NCBI GenBank assembly: GCA_021797415.1
Contig: JAJZZT010000500.1
Location: 1 to 14,805 of the forward strand
Origin: Bacillota bacterium
GTDB taxonomy: Bacteria; Bacillota; Bacilli; Alicyclobacillales; SLC66
Reading direction: 5' to 3'
Length of the DNA stretch: 14,805 nt
In this document: positions 6,791 to 13,035 of the stretch, in pieces
How positions within the stretch are numbered: position 1 is the first letter of the stretch
Layout of the letters: each line of letters starts with the position of its first letter
Position numbers and translations under genes: made by a program
Notes under the pieces: generated by a model
What the model was told of the DNA's origin: nothing
What the model saw: only the letters and a program-made list of their open reading frames with translations
Databases searched by the model: none

Positions 6791-8421
6791 GACCGGACAT
6801 AGGGGTTGTGCGCGAACTCGTGGGGCGGGTTGTCGGGTTCGGGTTCAGCGGGACACAGGTGGATGACTGGGTGCGCACGCTGGTGTGCGACATGCGCGTC
6901 GGAACCATCCCGTTGTTTTCGAACAACCTGGAAAGTGGCGAGCAGGCGGCGGAACTGGCCACCTCCTTGCAGCGACTTGCCTCCGAGACCGGCCATGTAG
7001 AACCGCTGCTGCTGGCGGCGGATCAGGAAAACGGCATCGTCCGCCGCCTGCCCGGCGACTTTGTGCGTTTTCCCGGACACATGGCGCTGGCCGCGGCGGA
7101 CGATCCACCTTTCACGGAGACGGTCGCGCGGGCGACGGGTGAACAATTGCGCGCGGCCGGGATCCATATGGATCTCGCTCCCGTCCTGGACGTGAATGTC
7201 AATCCGGCCAATCCTGTGATCGGCGTGCGTTCGTTTGGCGAGCGGCCGGATCGCGTGGCGGAGCAGGGCGCGGCGTTTATCCGCGGACTGCACCAGGCGG
7301 GCGTGTTCGCGTGCGCCAAGCATTTTCCCGGGCACGGCGACACGGAACTGGATTCCCATCTGGCGTTGCCGCGCGTGGCGTGCAGCCTTGACCGGCTGGA
7401 GAACGTCGAACTCGTCCCGTTTCGCGTCGCCATCGCGGCCGGCGTCGATGCCGTCATGACGGCGCACGTCGGCTACGGCGCCTTGGATGACGAAGGACTG
7501 CCCGCCACGCTGTCGCACCGCATCGTGACGGGATTGCTGCGCGAAAAACTGGGTTTTACGGGTGTCGTGGCCACCGACAGTCTGGGGATGAAGGCCGTTG
7601 CGACCGGCGTCGGCCCGGCGGCCGGCGCGGTCATGGCCCTGGCCGCGGGCTGCGACCTGATCCTGGTCGCCCATGGCAAAGAGCACCAGCGGGCGGTCTA
7701 CGATGCGCTGGTCGAGGCCGTGCGCAGCGGGGAGGTCGCGTTGGCGCGCCTGGAAGAGGCCGCGCAACGCGTGACCGCATTGCGACGCAAGCTGGTCGGT
7801 CGGGCGTCTCCCCGTCCGCTCGCGGTGGCGGAGAAGGCGGTGCACGAACGGCTTGCGCGCATCGCGGGGTATCGCGCGGTGACGGTTGTGCAGGGGCGCG
7901 AGACGCTGCCGCTCCAGTTGCAAGGCGGCGAATCGCTTGGATTGCTGCGCGCCGCGGCGCAGGGGATCGACCACGGCGCGATGGAACACGTCGAACGCGG
8001 GACGTTCGCGGCGGAGTTGCGCCAAGTCTGGCCGGACATCAAGCTGCTGCAGATGCCGCCGGAAGACCGGAACGACCCCGCCGCCGTCCGCGAGTGGACC
8101 GCCTCGCTGGAGTCTTTGCACGATGTGCGGTTTGTCATCGTGGAGTTGCCTTCCGATGCAAACGAGCACATTCACTTTGCGCTCGACGCCCTGGTCCGCC
8201 GCGGCAAGGTGGCTGTCGGTTTTGCGGGACGCAGCCCCTATGTCGCCGGGCGTCTGCCGCAACTGCGGGTTTGCCTGGCCACCTATGACCAGACGCCGGC
8301 GTCCGTCGCGGCGGCCGCGCGCGTCATCATCGCGGGCTGGCCCGCCACGGGCAAGTTGCCGGTGACGGTCGCGCCGGACGGCCTGCCGGTTCGCGAAACC
8401 CGCACCGGGCAGCGGATGTAG
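6787..8421 (+). CDS. nagZ: Cytoplasmic beta-N-acetylhexosaminidase NagZ (GH3), two-domain
   Basis: This 544-residue GH3 enzyme removes GlcNAc from GlcNAc-MurNAc(-peptide) or GlcNAc-anhydroMurNAc. The NagZ-specific loop KHFPGHGDTELDSH is at 178-191, with the Asp-His dyad D189/H191 that acts as acid/base in this subfamily; the nucleophile is D264 in VVATDSLGMKA. Other marks are DQENGIVRRL (79-88) and a second alpha/beta domain (about 370-540), as in the longer Bacillus-type NagZ rather than single-domain enterobacterial NagZ. Unlike the secreted Bacillus protein it has no signal peptide, so it should work on imported substrate, consistent with the upstream ABC importer. The start ATG overlaps the murQ stop. 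It is the last + strand gene before a convergent gene. Confidence 0.95.
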   Translation: MRPDIGVVRELVGRVVGFGFSGTQVDDWVRTLVCDMRVGTIPLFSNNLESGEQAAELATSLQRLASETGHVEPLLLAADQENGIVRRLPGDFVRFPGHMALAAADDPPFTETVARATGEQLRAAGIHMDLAPVLDVNVNPANPVIGVRSFGERPDRVAEQGAAFIRGLHQAGVFACAKHFPGHGDTELDSHLALPRVACSLDRLENVELVPFRVAIAAGVDAVMTAHVGYGALDDEGLPATLSHRIVTGLLREKLGFTGVVATDSLGMKAVATGVGPAAGAVMALAAGCDLILVAHGKEHQRAVYDALVEAVRSGEVALARLEEAAQRVTALRRKLVGRASPRPLAVAEKAVHERLARIAGYRAVTVVQGRETLPLQLQGGESLGLLRAAAQGIDHGAMEHVERGTFAAELRQVWPDIKLLQMPPEDRNDPAAVREWTASLESLHDVRFVIVELPSDANEHIHFALDALVRRGKVAVGFAGRSPYVAGRLPQLRVCLATYDQTPASVAAAARVIIAGWPATGKLPVTVAPDGLPVRETRTGQRM

Positions 8422-8444
8422 CAGCTAGGCGAGTGACAGTCGAA

Positions 8445-8474
8445 ATCGCGTTTGACTGATGCCTCAAACGCGAT
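8445..8474. repeat. Dispersed stem-loop element, copy 2 (inverted relative to copy 1)
   Basis: A perfect 11-bp inverted repeat, ATCGCGTTTGA / TCAAACGCGAT, has an 8-base loop (CTGATGCC). On the opposite strand the core matches the element at 4282 at all but two of 24 positions. It lies between the convergent ends of nagZ and the EamA gene. No T-tract flanks it on either strand, so a terminator role is only possible, not shown. Confidence 0.85.
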
Positions 8475-8508
8475 ACCTGGAATCGGATCGCCTGCACGGT
8501 GGACTTGA

Positions 8509-9387
8509 TCACAGGTCCCTTTGCCCGGCGTCCTTTTTGGCCAGGAGCGTCACGGTTACGAGAATGCACAGTCCTCCCAGCAGCGCGGGCCAGCCCATCT
8601 TCACATGCAAAAAGGCGACGGCGACGATGGCGGCCGAAAGCGGCTCACCGCATGCCAGAAGGCTTGCCTCTGAGGCAGAGATGTACTTCAGGCTTGCAAT
8701 GTAGACGTAGAATGCGATCAACGTGCCGAACAGAACCACGAAACCCGTGAGCCACCATGCGCCGAATGACCCGTGGCCCGCAATGCGCCACAGCGGGGCG
8801 ATCGGCGACATCCCGACGCCGCCGATCAGCATGGCCCATCCTACGATATTTGCCGGCCCGTACTTTTGTAGCAGCGGCTGCGGATACAGCGAGTAGAACG
8901 CCGCCGTCGCGGCGGAGACGACTCCCCATAGCACAGCCAGGGGGGAGACGGCAAAATGGTGGAGGTTTCCGTTCGTGACGAGCAATAAAGCGCCCGCCAG
9001 TGCGAGCGACACGGCCGAAACCTGGGAACGGCCAGGCAGCCGGCGTTGGCGGAGCGCAATGTACACCGTGATGAAAATGGGTCCCATATACTGAAGCATT
9101 GTGGCCGTGGCGGCATTTCCATACCGGATGGACGCGAAATAGGAGTATTGGACGCCGAGCAATCCGATGATCCCGAAAAGGACAAGTTTCGCCGCATCCC
9201 GTCTGATCGTCCAGACCGCAAACACAGGTCTGAGTCCGGACTTGATAGAAATTCCAATCAGGAGCAGCAGTCCCGCTGCGCTCATCCGCGCGGTCACCAG
9301 CCAGCCTGGGGTGAAGCCGTAACGCTGAAACAACACCTGTGCGGCAGTTCCCGATACGCCCCAGAGAACGGCCCCGAGAAGGACCAT
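8509..9387 (-). CDS. EamA/DMT-superfamily transporter
   Basis: This is a 292-residue integral membrane protein of the drug/metabolite transporter superfamily with about ten hydrophobic helices in two EamA repeats. The N-terminal repeat starts GAVLWGVSGTAAQ and the second near LAVLWGVVSAATAAFYSLYPQPLL; the conserved helix end SASEASLLACGEPLSA is present. Substrates in this family range from amino acids to purines and small metabolites and cannot be predicted here. I chose ATG 9387 because AAAGGA lies 6 bases before it; ATG 9393 is in frame but abuts that site. The frame stays open back to 9804, which I regard as chance. It is convergent with nagZ and unlikely to be part of the recycling operon. 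The last codons overlap a stretch that resembles local repeats (CCGGGCAAAGG). Confidence 0.88.
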   Translation of the reverse strand: MVLLGAVLWGVSGTAAQVLFQRYGFTPGWLVTARMSAAGLLLLIGISIKSGLRPVFAVWTIRRDAAKLVLFGIIGLLGVQYSYFASIRYGNAATATMLQYMGPIFITVYIALRQRRLPGRSQVSAVSLALAGALLLVTNGNLHHFAVSPLAVLWGVVSAATAAFYSLYPQPLLQKYGPANIVGWAMLIGGVGMSPIAPLWRIAGHGSFGAWWLTGFVVLFGTLIAFYVYIASLKYISASEASLLACGEPLSAAIVAVAFLHVKMGWPALLGGLCILVTVTLLAKKDAGQRDL

Positions 9388-9393
9388 CGACAT

Positions 9394-9399
9394 TCCTTT
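9394..9399 (-). promoter_or_regulatory. Ribosome binding site deciding between two EamA start codons
   Basis: AAAGGA on the - strand lies 6 bases before ATG 9387 and directly touches ATG 9393, which favours the former. Confidence 0.55.
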
Positions 9400-10103
9400 G
9401 AAATGGTCGAATCTTCTGCCCGCAACGCATGCCGGGTCGGCGTGGTGTTTTGTACTCAATGGGTCGCTCGATTGAGCGGTCTGCAGGTTCGCTGGATAAC
9501 CGACCGTCCTTTGCCCGGCGCGAGTATTGCGATAGCGGTGTCTGAGCGTGAGCCAAGAGTGACAGGCGACTGGCGGAGGACGCCGGCTGGCAGACAAATC
9601 AAGATCGATGGCCATGCGGATGACGCACCACCCCCGGCGGGATGAAAGGATCCATTCCACTGTAGCACGGCGCGGTTCTTCCACACAATGGCGCGCGGAT
9701 CGATCTTGTCGCAATTTTTCCCTGTGACAGATCGGTAATGCATGTCGTATCTTGTCTACGAAGATGCGAAACACTTCCGGGCATCGGAAGTGTTGGAGAT
9801 CCACTTAACCCAATTTTTTATTTTTCAGGTTCCTTTTATCCGTATCATAGGGGATTTTCGATCGAAAAGTAATTGAAGACCTGCATTGCATCGTTAAGTT
9901 TTTCGATTGTAGTGACCAAAATCCATTTTCAAGGGACACATTTCTATTTGACCCATCCTCGCACTGGACAATCCTCACTTGTAGTCCGAAAAAAATTAAC
10001 TTTCCTTGCAGGGAAAGGCTGGGAAGCACTGCGAACCGTAACTTGGGTTAATCGAATTGCCGAAACTCGGATCGGAGATTAACCGCTAAGGGATGGTGAA
10101 AGC
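9400..10103. other. Non-coding spacer crossing from GC-rich to GC-poor DNA
   Basis: No recognisable gene lies between the EamA start and the small ORF at 10104. Contents seen: a diverged relative of the 4117/4172 repeat (about 9504-9556), a 10-bp inverted pair CAAGATCGAT / ATCGATCTTG (9600-9609, 9699-9708), a perfect palindrome at 9770-9794, the palindrome TTTTCGATCGAAAA (9855-9868), and GGTTAATC / GATTAACC (10046-10053, 10077-10084). From about 9795 the base composition drops sharply in GC. Short frames at 9873-10082 (+) and 9805-10029 (-) have no SD or familiar sequence. Confidence 0.6.
9770..9794. repeat. Perfect 10-bp-stem palindrome at a composition boundary
   Basis: AACACTTCCG, a 5-base spacer (GGCAT) and CGGAAGTGTT. 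It sits at the junction of GC-rich and GC-poor DNA. The T-rich stretch starts about 20 bases downstream, too far for a standard intrinsic terminator; an operator or recombination site is possible. Confidence 0.75.
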
Positions 10104-10322
10104 GTGAATCTGACGAGTGGCCCTAATACGAGTGACCGTAATATACGTCGAAATGCATGGTGGCGCTTGATCTGGTCGTTAGTAGTGCTCTTTCCGGGCA
10201 ACTATTTCATTGTTCAGCGTTCACCTTGGCGTTTATTAGGAGTGTTTTTGGCATTCGCAGCCATCTCAATGGCTATTCTTTCCGTTCATCGGCTCATCAA
10301 AACTCGCCGCTATTCAAAATGA
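10104..10322 (+). CDS. Small hypothetical membrane protein (72 aa)
   Basis: I do not recognise the family. The 72-residue product has a polar N-terminus (about 1-20), two hydrophobic stretches (about 21-39, WRLIWSLVVLFPGNYFIVQ; about 42-61, WRLLGVFLAFAAISMAILSV) and a basic tail (RLIKTRRYSK), so it is probably a two-helix membrane peptide with a positive C-terminus. The GTG start at 10104 has only a weak SD (GGTGA, 4 bases away). It lies in DNA of lower GC than its surroundings. A terminator-like hairpin begins at its stop codon, which supports a real gene ending here. The IS701-like remnant follows immediately, so its original 3' context may have been altered. It could also be a chance frame. 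Confidence 0.45.
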   Translation: MNLTSGPNTSDRNIRRNAWWRLIWSLVVLFPGNYFIVQRSPWRLLGVFLAFAAISMAILSVHRLIKTRRYSK

Positions 10323-11514
10323 AAAAGCCTTGCGCAGGATGCAGCTTTTTTTGCGAGACGCTCCTTGGGATGACGAGCAGATGAGACAACTCTACCAGTT
10401 TCGGGTGTGTGCGATGGCCAACGATCCAGGCGGCATGATCACAGTCGATAGGTCCGACTTCTCCAAGAAGGGGAAACATTCGGCGGGCGTCGCTCGCCAG
10501 TATTGTGGCAGACTGGGGAAGGTCGAGAACTGTCAGGCTGGCGTATTCATCGGCTACTCCGACGCACATGGATATGGTCTGCTGGATTCCAGGCTGTATC
10601 TTCCCAAGGTTTGGTTTGACGAGGAACATCAGGCGCTGTGGAACCGGTGCGACATTCCGGGGACCACGGAGTTTCTCACCAAGTCTCAGTTGGCGCTTGA
10701 GATGATCGAACAGGTCGTCGACCATTGCGACGTGCCGTTTCAGTGGGTCGGGTGTGATGGGGCATTTGGCAGCGACCCCGAGTTTCGCAAGGGGCTTCCG
10801 GAACACGTGGCCTTCTTCGCAGATGTCCACAGCAATCAGCGTATCTACCCGGAACGCCCCACCTGGTCGCTGCCCGAGCGCACAGGCCGTGGGAGACGAC
10901 CGACGAAGGACGTCCCGTCGGTTCCGGCCGTGCCGGTGTCCACCATCGCCGAAGACGAGTCCATCCCCTGGGAAGACATTGTCCTGATGTAGGGTTCCAA
11001 GGGCCCGGTGCGCACCTTGGTCAAATGCTGTCGTGTCGTCGAAATCCAGGACGACCGGGATGGCGATGAGATGTGGCTGTATATCCCGCAAGTATGAAGA
11101 CGGCCGGATCAAATACACTCTCTGTAACGCATCCGCAGATGCCCGCATGGAAGAACTCCATCATGCAGACACATTGCGTTGGCCCATTGAACAGAGCTTT
11201 CAGGAGTGCAAAGGGTTTCTCGGCATGGGCGACTATGAAACGAGATCCTACATCGGTTGGCGTCGACACATGTTGCTGGTGATGGTGGCCCACCGATTCG
11301 TGCTGGAAGTCCGGCATGAATTTGAAAAAAAAACGAGAATGGCGACCGCACGATCATCCTGACGATGCCGCAGGCGTGCCACTTGATTGTCACTGCCCTT
11401 GCGGAGGATCCACGTGCCATAAAGCGAGTGGTGCGCAACGTCGCATACTACCAGAAATCCAACGCCAAGGCCTTCCGTTCTCATCGACGGCGGCGCCTCG
11501 CGAACTCGGCCTGA
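10321..11514 (+). pseudogene. IS701-family-like transposase remnant, 5'-truncated with one stop and two frameshifts
   Basis: This is a DDE transposase related to IS701. Visible: QLFLRDAPWDDEQ, then the first catalytic Asp in ITVDRSDFSKKGKHS, the ARQYCGRLGKVENCQ block, the second Asp in VGCDGAFGSD, and the Glu region LRWPIEQSFQECKG. Breaks: TAG at 10990-10992 where family sequence reads EGSKGP (a single G to T change of GAG would explain it); an extra C in the CCC run at 11085-11087 (removing it gives LYIRKYEDGRIKYTL); and a lost A (or two extra) in the A9 run at 11325-11333, after which NGDRTIILTMPQA to the TGA at 11512 restores the C-terminus, including VAYYQKSNAKAFRSHRRRR. The N-terminal region before about QLFLRD is absent. 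All three catalytic positions survive, but no single frame can make the enzyme. Confidence 0.85.
10322..10352 (+). terminator. Terminator-like hairpin after the small ORF
   Basis: AAAAAGC (10322-10328) pairs with GCTTTTT (10344-10350), with TGC/GCA inside and a 7-base loop, ending in seven Ts. The A-tract/stem/T-tract form fits an intrinsic terminator for the ORF ending at 10322. It overlaps the first codons of the transposase remnant, so it could be coincidental. Confidence 0.45.
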
Positions 11515-11593
11515 TCGTGTCCCGTAAACTACGTTGTAGTGTTATGTTTAACGGTCAAAGTCGCACCCTCAAACGCGTTGTCTGGAATCAGAC

Positions 11594-11665
11594 CCGCATG
11601 ATCGTCTTCTTCCGATCTCCTGACGAACATGAAAATCCGGGTTGATCAGGAAGACGATCATGCGG
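11594..11665. repeat. 16-bp perfect inverted repeat with 40-base loop
   Basis: CCGCATGATCGTCTTC (11594-11609) is the exact reverse complement of the stretch at 11650-11665. It lies just beyond the transposase remnant and may be an IS-end structure or the remains of a second small element; TCCTGA/TCAGGA inside the loop offers an alternative pairing. Confidence 0.8.
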
Positions 11666-11847
11666 CGGTACAGGCAATCTCGCATTTTCGGATAGATCGC
11701 CTGCAGAACAGATTTTATCCCATGTCCCTGGACTCATGCACCCACTTCGTACACGTCGCGCGCCTGTTCAGGCTTCGCAAACCCCTGCTTGCATCGTACC
11801 TCGCCCCTTTTCGGACATGCATCGACCCGTCCGCAAAAGCCTGTGCG

Positions 11848-11875
11848 CTTGTTCTAGCGCCTGTTATGGTACAAT
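11848..11875 (+). promoter_or_regulatory. Sigma-A-type promoter for the UDG-like gene
   Basis: The -10 is TACAAT at 11870-11875, inside GTTATGGTACAATGG. The -35 is a weaker CTTGTT/TTGTTC at 11848-11854 with a 15-16 base spacer. The start of transcription would fall near 11882, leaving a leader of about 80 bases. Confidence 0.55.
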
Positions 11876-11945
11876 GGGTTGGCGGGGGTTGCGCGGATGC
11901 GTTCCCGTTGCGCCATGGTTGTGTCATACTTCGAAGAATGCGCGG

Positions 11946-11952
11946 AAAGGAG
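11946..11952 (+). promoter_or_regulatory. Ribosome binding site for the UDG-like gene
   Basis: AAAGGAG lies 9 bases before TTG 11962. The in-frame ATG at 11938 precedes this site and has only a weak GAAG in front. Confidence 0.55.
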
Positions 11953-11961
11953 TCCGGCTCC

Positions 11962-12618
11962 TTGCGCGATCAATTCCGCCTGCAGTGCAATGAGCTTGCG
12001 CGGCAATATCTTGTTCCAGACATCGTCCCGGAAACCGCCACATTTATCTTTTTGCTCGAAAGTCCGCATATCGAGGAACTGAAACACGGAGCGCCGGTAT
12101 CCGGCGCCAGCGGAGCTTCCATGGCGGGTGTCCTGTTCGGCGAACAATACGGACGAACTCCGCTTGGCATCATGGTCAAACGGAACCACCAGGAAAAGCT
12201 TGGGCGTCCATCGCTCGACCGCATCGGGCTGATGAACGCGTGCAACCTGCCTCTGCAGCGCGCAGCTTACGGCGGCCTGCACACGGCCGAGCGGTACGCG
12301 TCGCTGTTCGAGCGCATGGCTGCCTTGCGACAGGCCAACGACCGCACGGCCTTCCAGGACCCCTGGCTCAACGACCTGCAGGATGTCCTGCTAGACAATC
12401 TGCGCAAGCGGCTGGACAGGCTCTCGTCGCGCGAGCTTAACATCGTCCCCTGCGGACGCTTCGCGCAAAAATTCTTTCGCCTGGCGGATTTCCGTCCTGA
12501 CAACTGGCGTGTCATCATGGACGTGCCGCACCCTTCGTACAACAATTGGCGCAAACCGGCCTATGCAACCGCGGTGCAGAGCGTGTACAACGCTTTTCAC
12601 CAAAACTCGCCATGCTGA
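11962..12618 (+). CDS. Divergent uracil-DNA-glycosylase-superfamily-like protein
   Basis: The product is 218 residues from TTG 11962 (226 if ATG 11938 is used). No named family is certain, but four blocks in order match the UDG superfamily layout: FIFLLESPHIEELKHGAPVS (28-47), like the GExPGxxED...G.PFVG block of family 4/5 enzymes; RIGLMNACNLP (87-97), like VYITNxVKCRP; NIVPCGRFAQKFF (160-172), like IVxLGxxAxxxL; and DVPHPSYNNW (187-196), like the HPS motif of the DNA-contacting loop. The Cys pattern of Fe-S family 4 UDGs is absent (cysteines at 9, 94, 164 and 218 only), and SPH replaces the usual APG, so substrate and activity are open. It could be base-excision repair, a non-catalytic relative, or a defence-associated UDG-fold protein. 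It has its own promoter and sits between IS debris and the purine operon. Confidence 0.65.
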   Translation: MRDQFRLQCNELARQYLVPDIVPETATFIFLLESPHIEELKHGAPVSGASGASMAGVLFGEQYGRTPLGIMVKRNHQEKLGRPSLDRIGLMNACNLPLQRAAYGGLHTAERYASLFERMAALRQANDRTAFQDPWLNDLQDVLLDNLRKRLDRLSSRELNIVPCGRFAQKFFRLADFRPDNWRVIMDVPHPSYNNWRKPAYATAVQSVYNAFHQNSPC

Positions 12619-12668
12619 AAACCCTGAAGTACATCCCGGGTACCGCAAGGCTGTTATCATCATCCGTT

Positions 12669-12712
12669 AATCACGAACAATTAAGACTTATTTTCCGTTA
12701 ACGTTCGCATTT
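12669..12712. promoter_or_regulatory. Paired PurR-type operator boxes (inverted)
   Basis: AATCACGAACAAT (12669-12681) and, on the other strand, AAATGCGAACGTT (12712-12700) each match the Bacillus PurBox pattern AWWWCCGAACWWT at 11 of 13 positions and keep the CGAAC core. The boxes are inverted and 18 bases apart (about 16-17 in Bacillus) and lie just upstream of the -35 element, the usual position for PurR boxes at pur promoters. They suggest repression reversed by PRPP (inference from the family). Confidence 0.65.
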
Positions 12713-12715
12713 TTG

Positions 12716-12745
12716 TTGACCGAAGCGTAACCCGCTTGATACACT
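12716..12745 (+). promoter_or_regulatory. Promoter of the purB-purC transcript
   Basis: The -35 is TTGACC (12716-12721), the spacer is 18 bases, and the -10 is TACACT (12740-12745). The start of transcription would be near 12752. It directly follows the PurR-type boxes; the MITE-like element lies in the resulting leader. Confidence 0.55.
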
Positions 12746-12799
12746 GATCGTGAAGTTCCGCTGGACCCCGATGTTTTGGCGGATACGGGACATCATTAA

Positions 12800-12980
12800 G
12801 AGCCTGTTCAAAAAGTGGGCGGGTAAGACCCACGCAGTGCAAGGGGACATGGGATAAACCGAATGTGCAGTGGACTTTATCCCATGTCCTCGAGCGTACG
12901 TTCTTGGGTACGTGAGGGAGCATTTCTGGCGATGACGCGGCAATGCGCCGGGGAGTTCTGCCCACTTTTTGAACAACCTC
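12800..12980. mobile_element. 181-bp MITE-like element with ATTAA target duplication
   Basis: The ends are 21-bp inverted repeats with 19 matches: GAGCCTGTTC... at 12800-12820 and its partner at 12960-12980, sharing the 16-base core TGTTCAAAAAGTGGGC. ATTAA directly flanks both ends (12795-12799 and 12981-12985), as expected of a 5-bp target-site duplication. There is no ORF inside. A central inverted repeat (12845-12858 / 12876-12889) and small hairpins fill the interior. It is non-autonomous; the parent transposase is not in this window, and the family cannot be named from the ends alone. Confidence 0.85.
12845..12889. repeat. 14-bp perfect inverted repeat inside the MITE-like element
   Basis: GGACATGGGATAAA (12845-12858) and TTTATCCCATGTCC (12876-12889) are separated by 17 bases. 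In the leader RNA this would be a strong hairpin upstream of the purB ribosome binding site. Confidence 0.9.
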
Positions 12981-13035
12981 ATTAAAGGTCGTCATTTTTA
13001 CAGGTGGGATCACCGTACAGAAAAGAGGGACTTTC

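Larger units (their letters stand above)
11515..11961. other. Gene-free repeat-rich spacer with a promoter
   Basis: This stretch lies between the transposase remnant and the UDG-like gene. It holds a half copy of the dispersed stem-loop (about 11571-11588), a long inverted repeat (11594-11665), a 15-mer shared with the MITE-like element (11714-11728), and a promoter (11848-11875). The frame of the following gene is open from 11629, but residues encoded before about 11938 resemble no domain, and the promoter lies inside that stretch. Confidence 0.65.
12619..13035. other. Purine-operon control region
   Basis: The 417 bases before purB hold PurR-like boxes (12669-12712), a promoter (12716-12745), a MITE-like insertion (12800-12980) with its target duplications, and the purB SD (GAGGG, 13025-13029). 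I see no purine-riboswitch core and no gene. Confidence 0.7.

Noticed and set aside
6163..8262. A 699-codon open frame on the - strand under murQ/nagZ
   Set aside because: Its product has no recognisable domain and is rich in Arg/His/Gln, as expected of the antisense of GC-rich genes; the + strand carries clear MurQ and NagZ motifs throughout.
8445..8474. Intrinsic bidirectional terminator between nagZ and the EamA gene
   Set aside because: The hairpin is strong but neither strand has a U-run after it, and the same structure occurs at 4282 in a non-convergent spacer; it is better called a dispersed repeat.
9388..9804. Longer EamA protein starting near 9804
   Set aside because: The extra residues contain no membrane helix or conserved sequence; the family begins at the first helix, next to an SD site.
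9805..10082. Two overlapping short ORFs in the GC-poor patch, one per strand
   Set aside because: Neither has an SD site, a plausible domain or a terminator; AT-rich random frames of this length are common.
11325..11333. Programmed frameshifting at the A9 run of the transposase
   Set aside because: A slippage site is imaginable, but the upstream nonsense codon, the second frameshift at CCC and the missing N-terminus point to decay.
12746..13035. Purine riboswitch in the purB leader
   Set aside because: The conserved purine-aptamer junction sequences could not be found; the leader is dominated by the inserted element.
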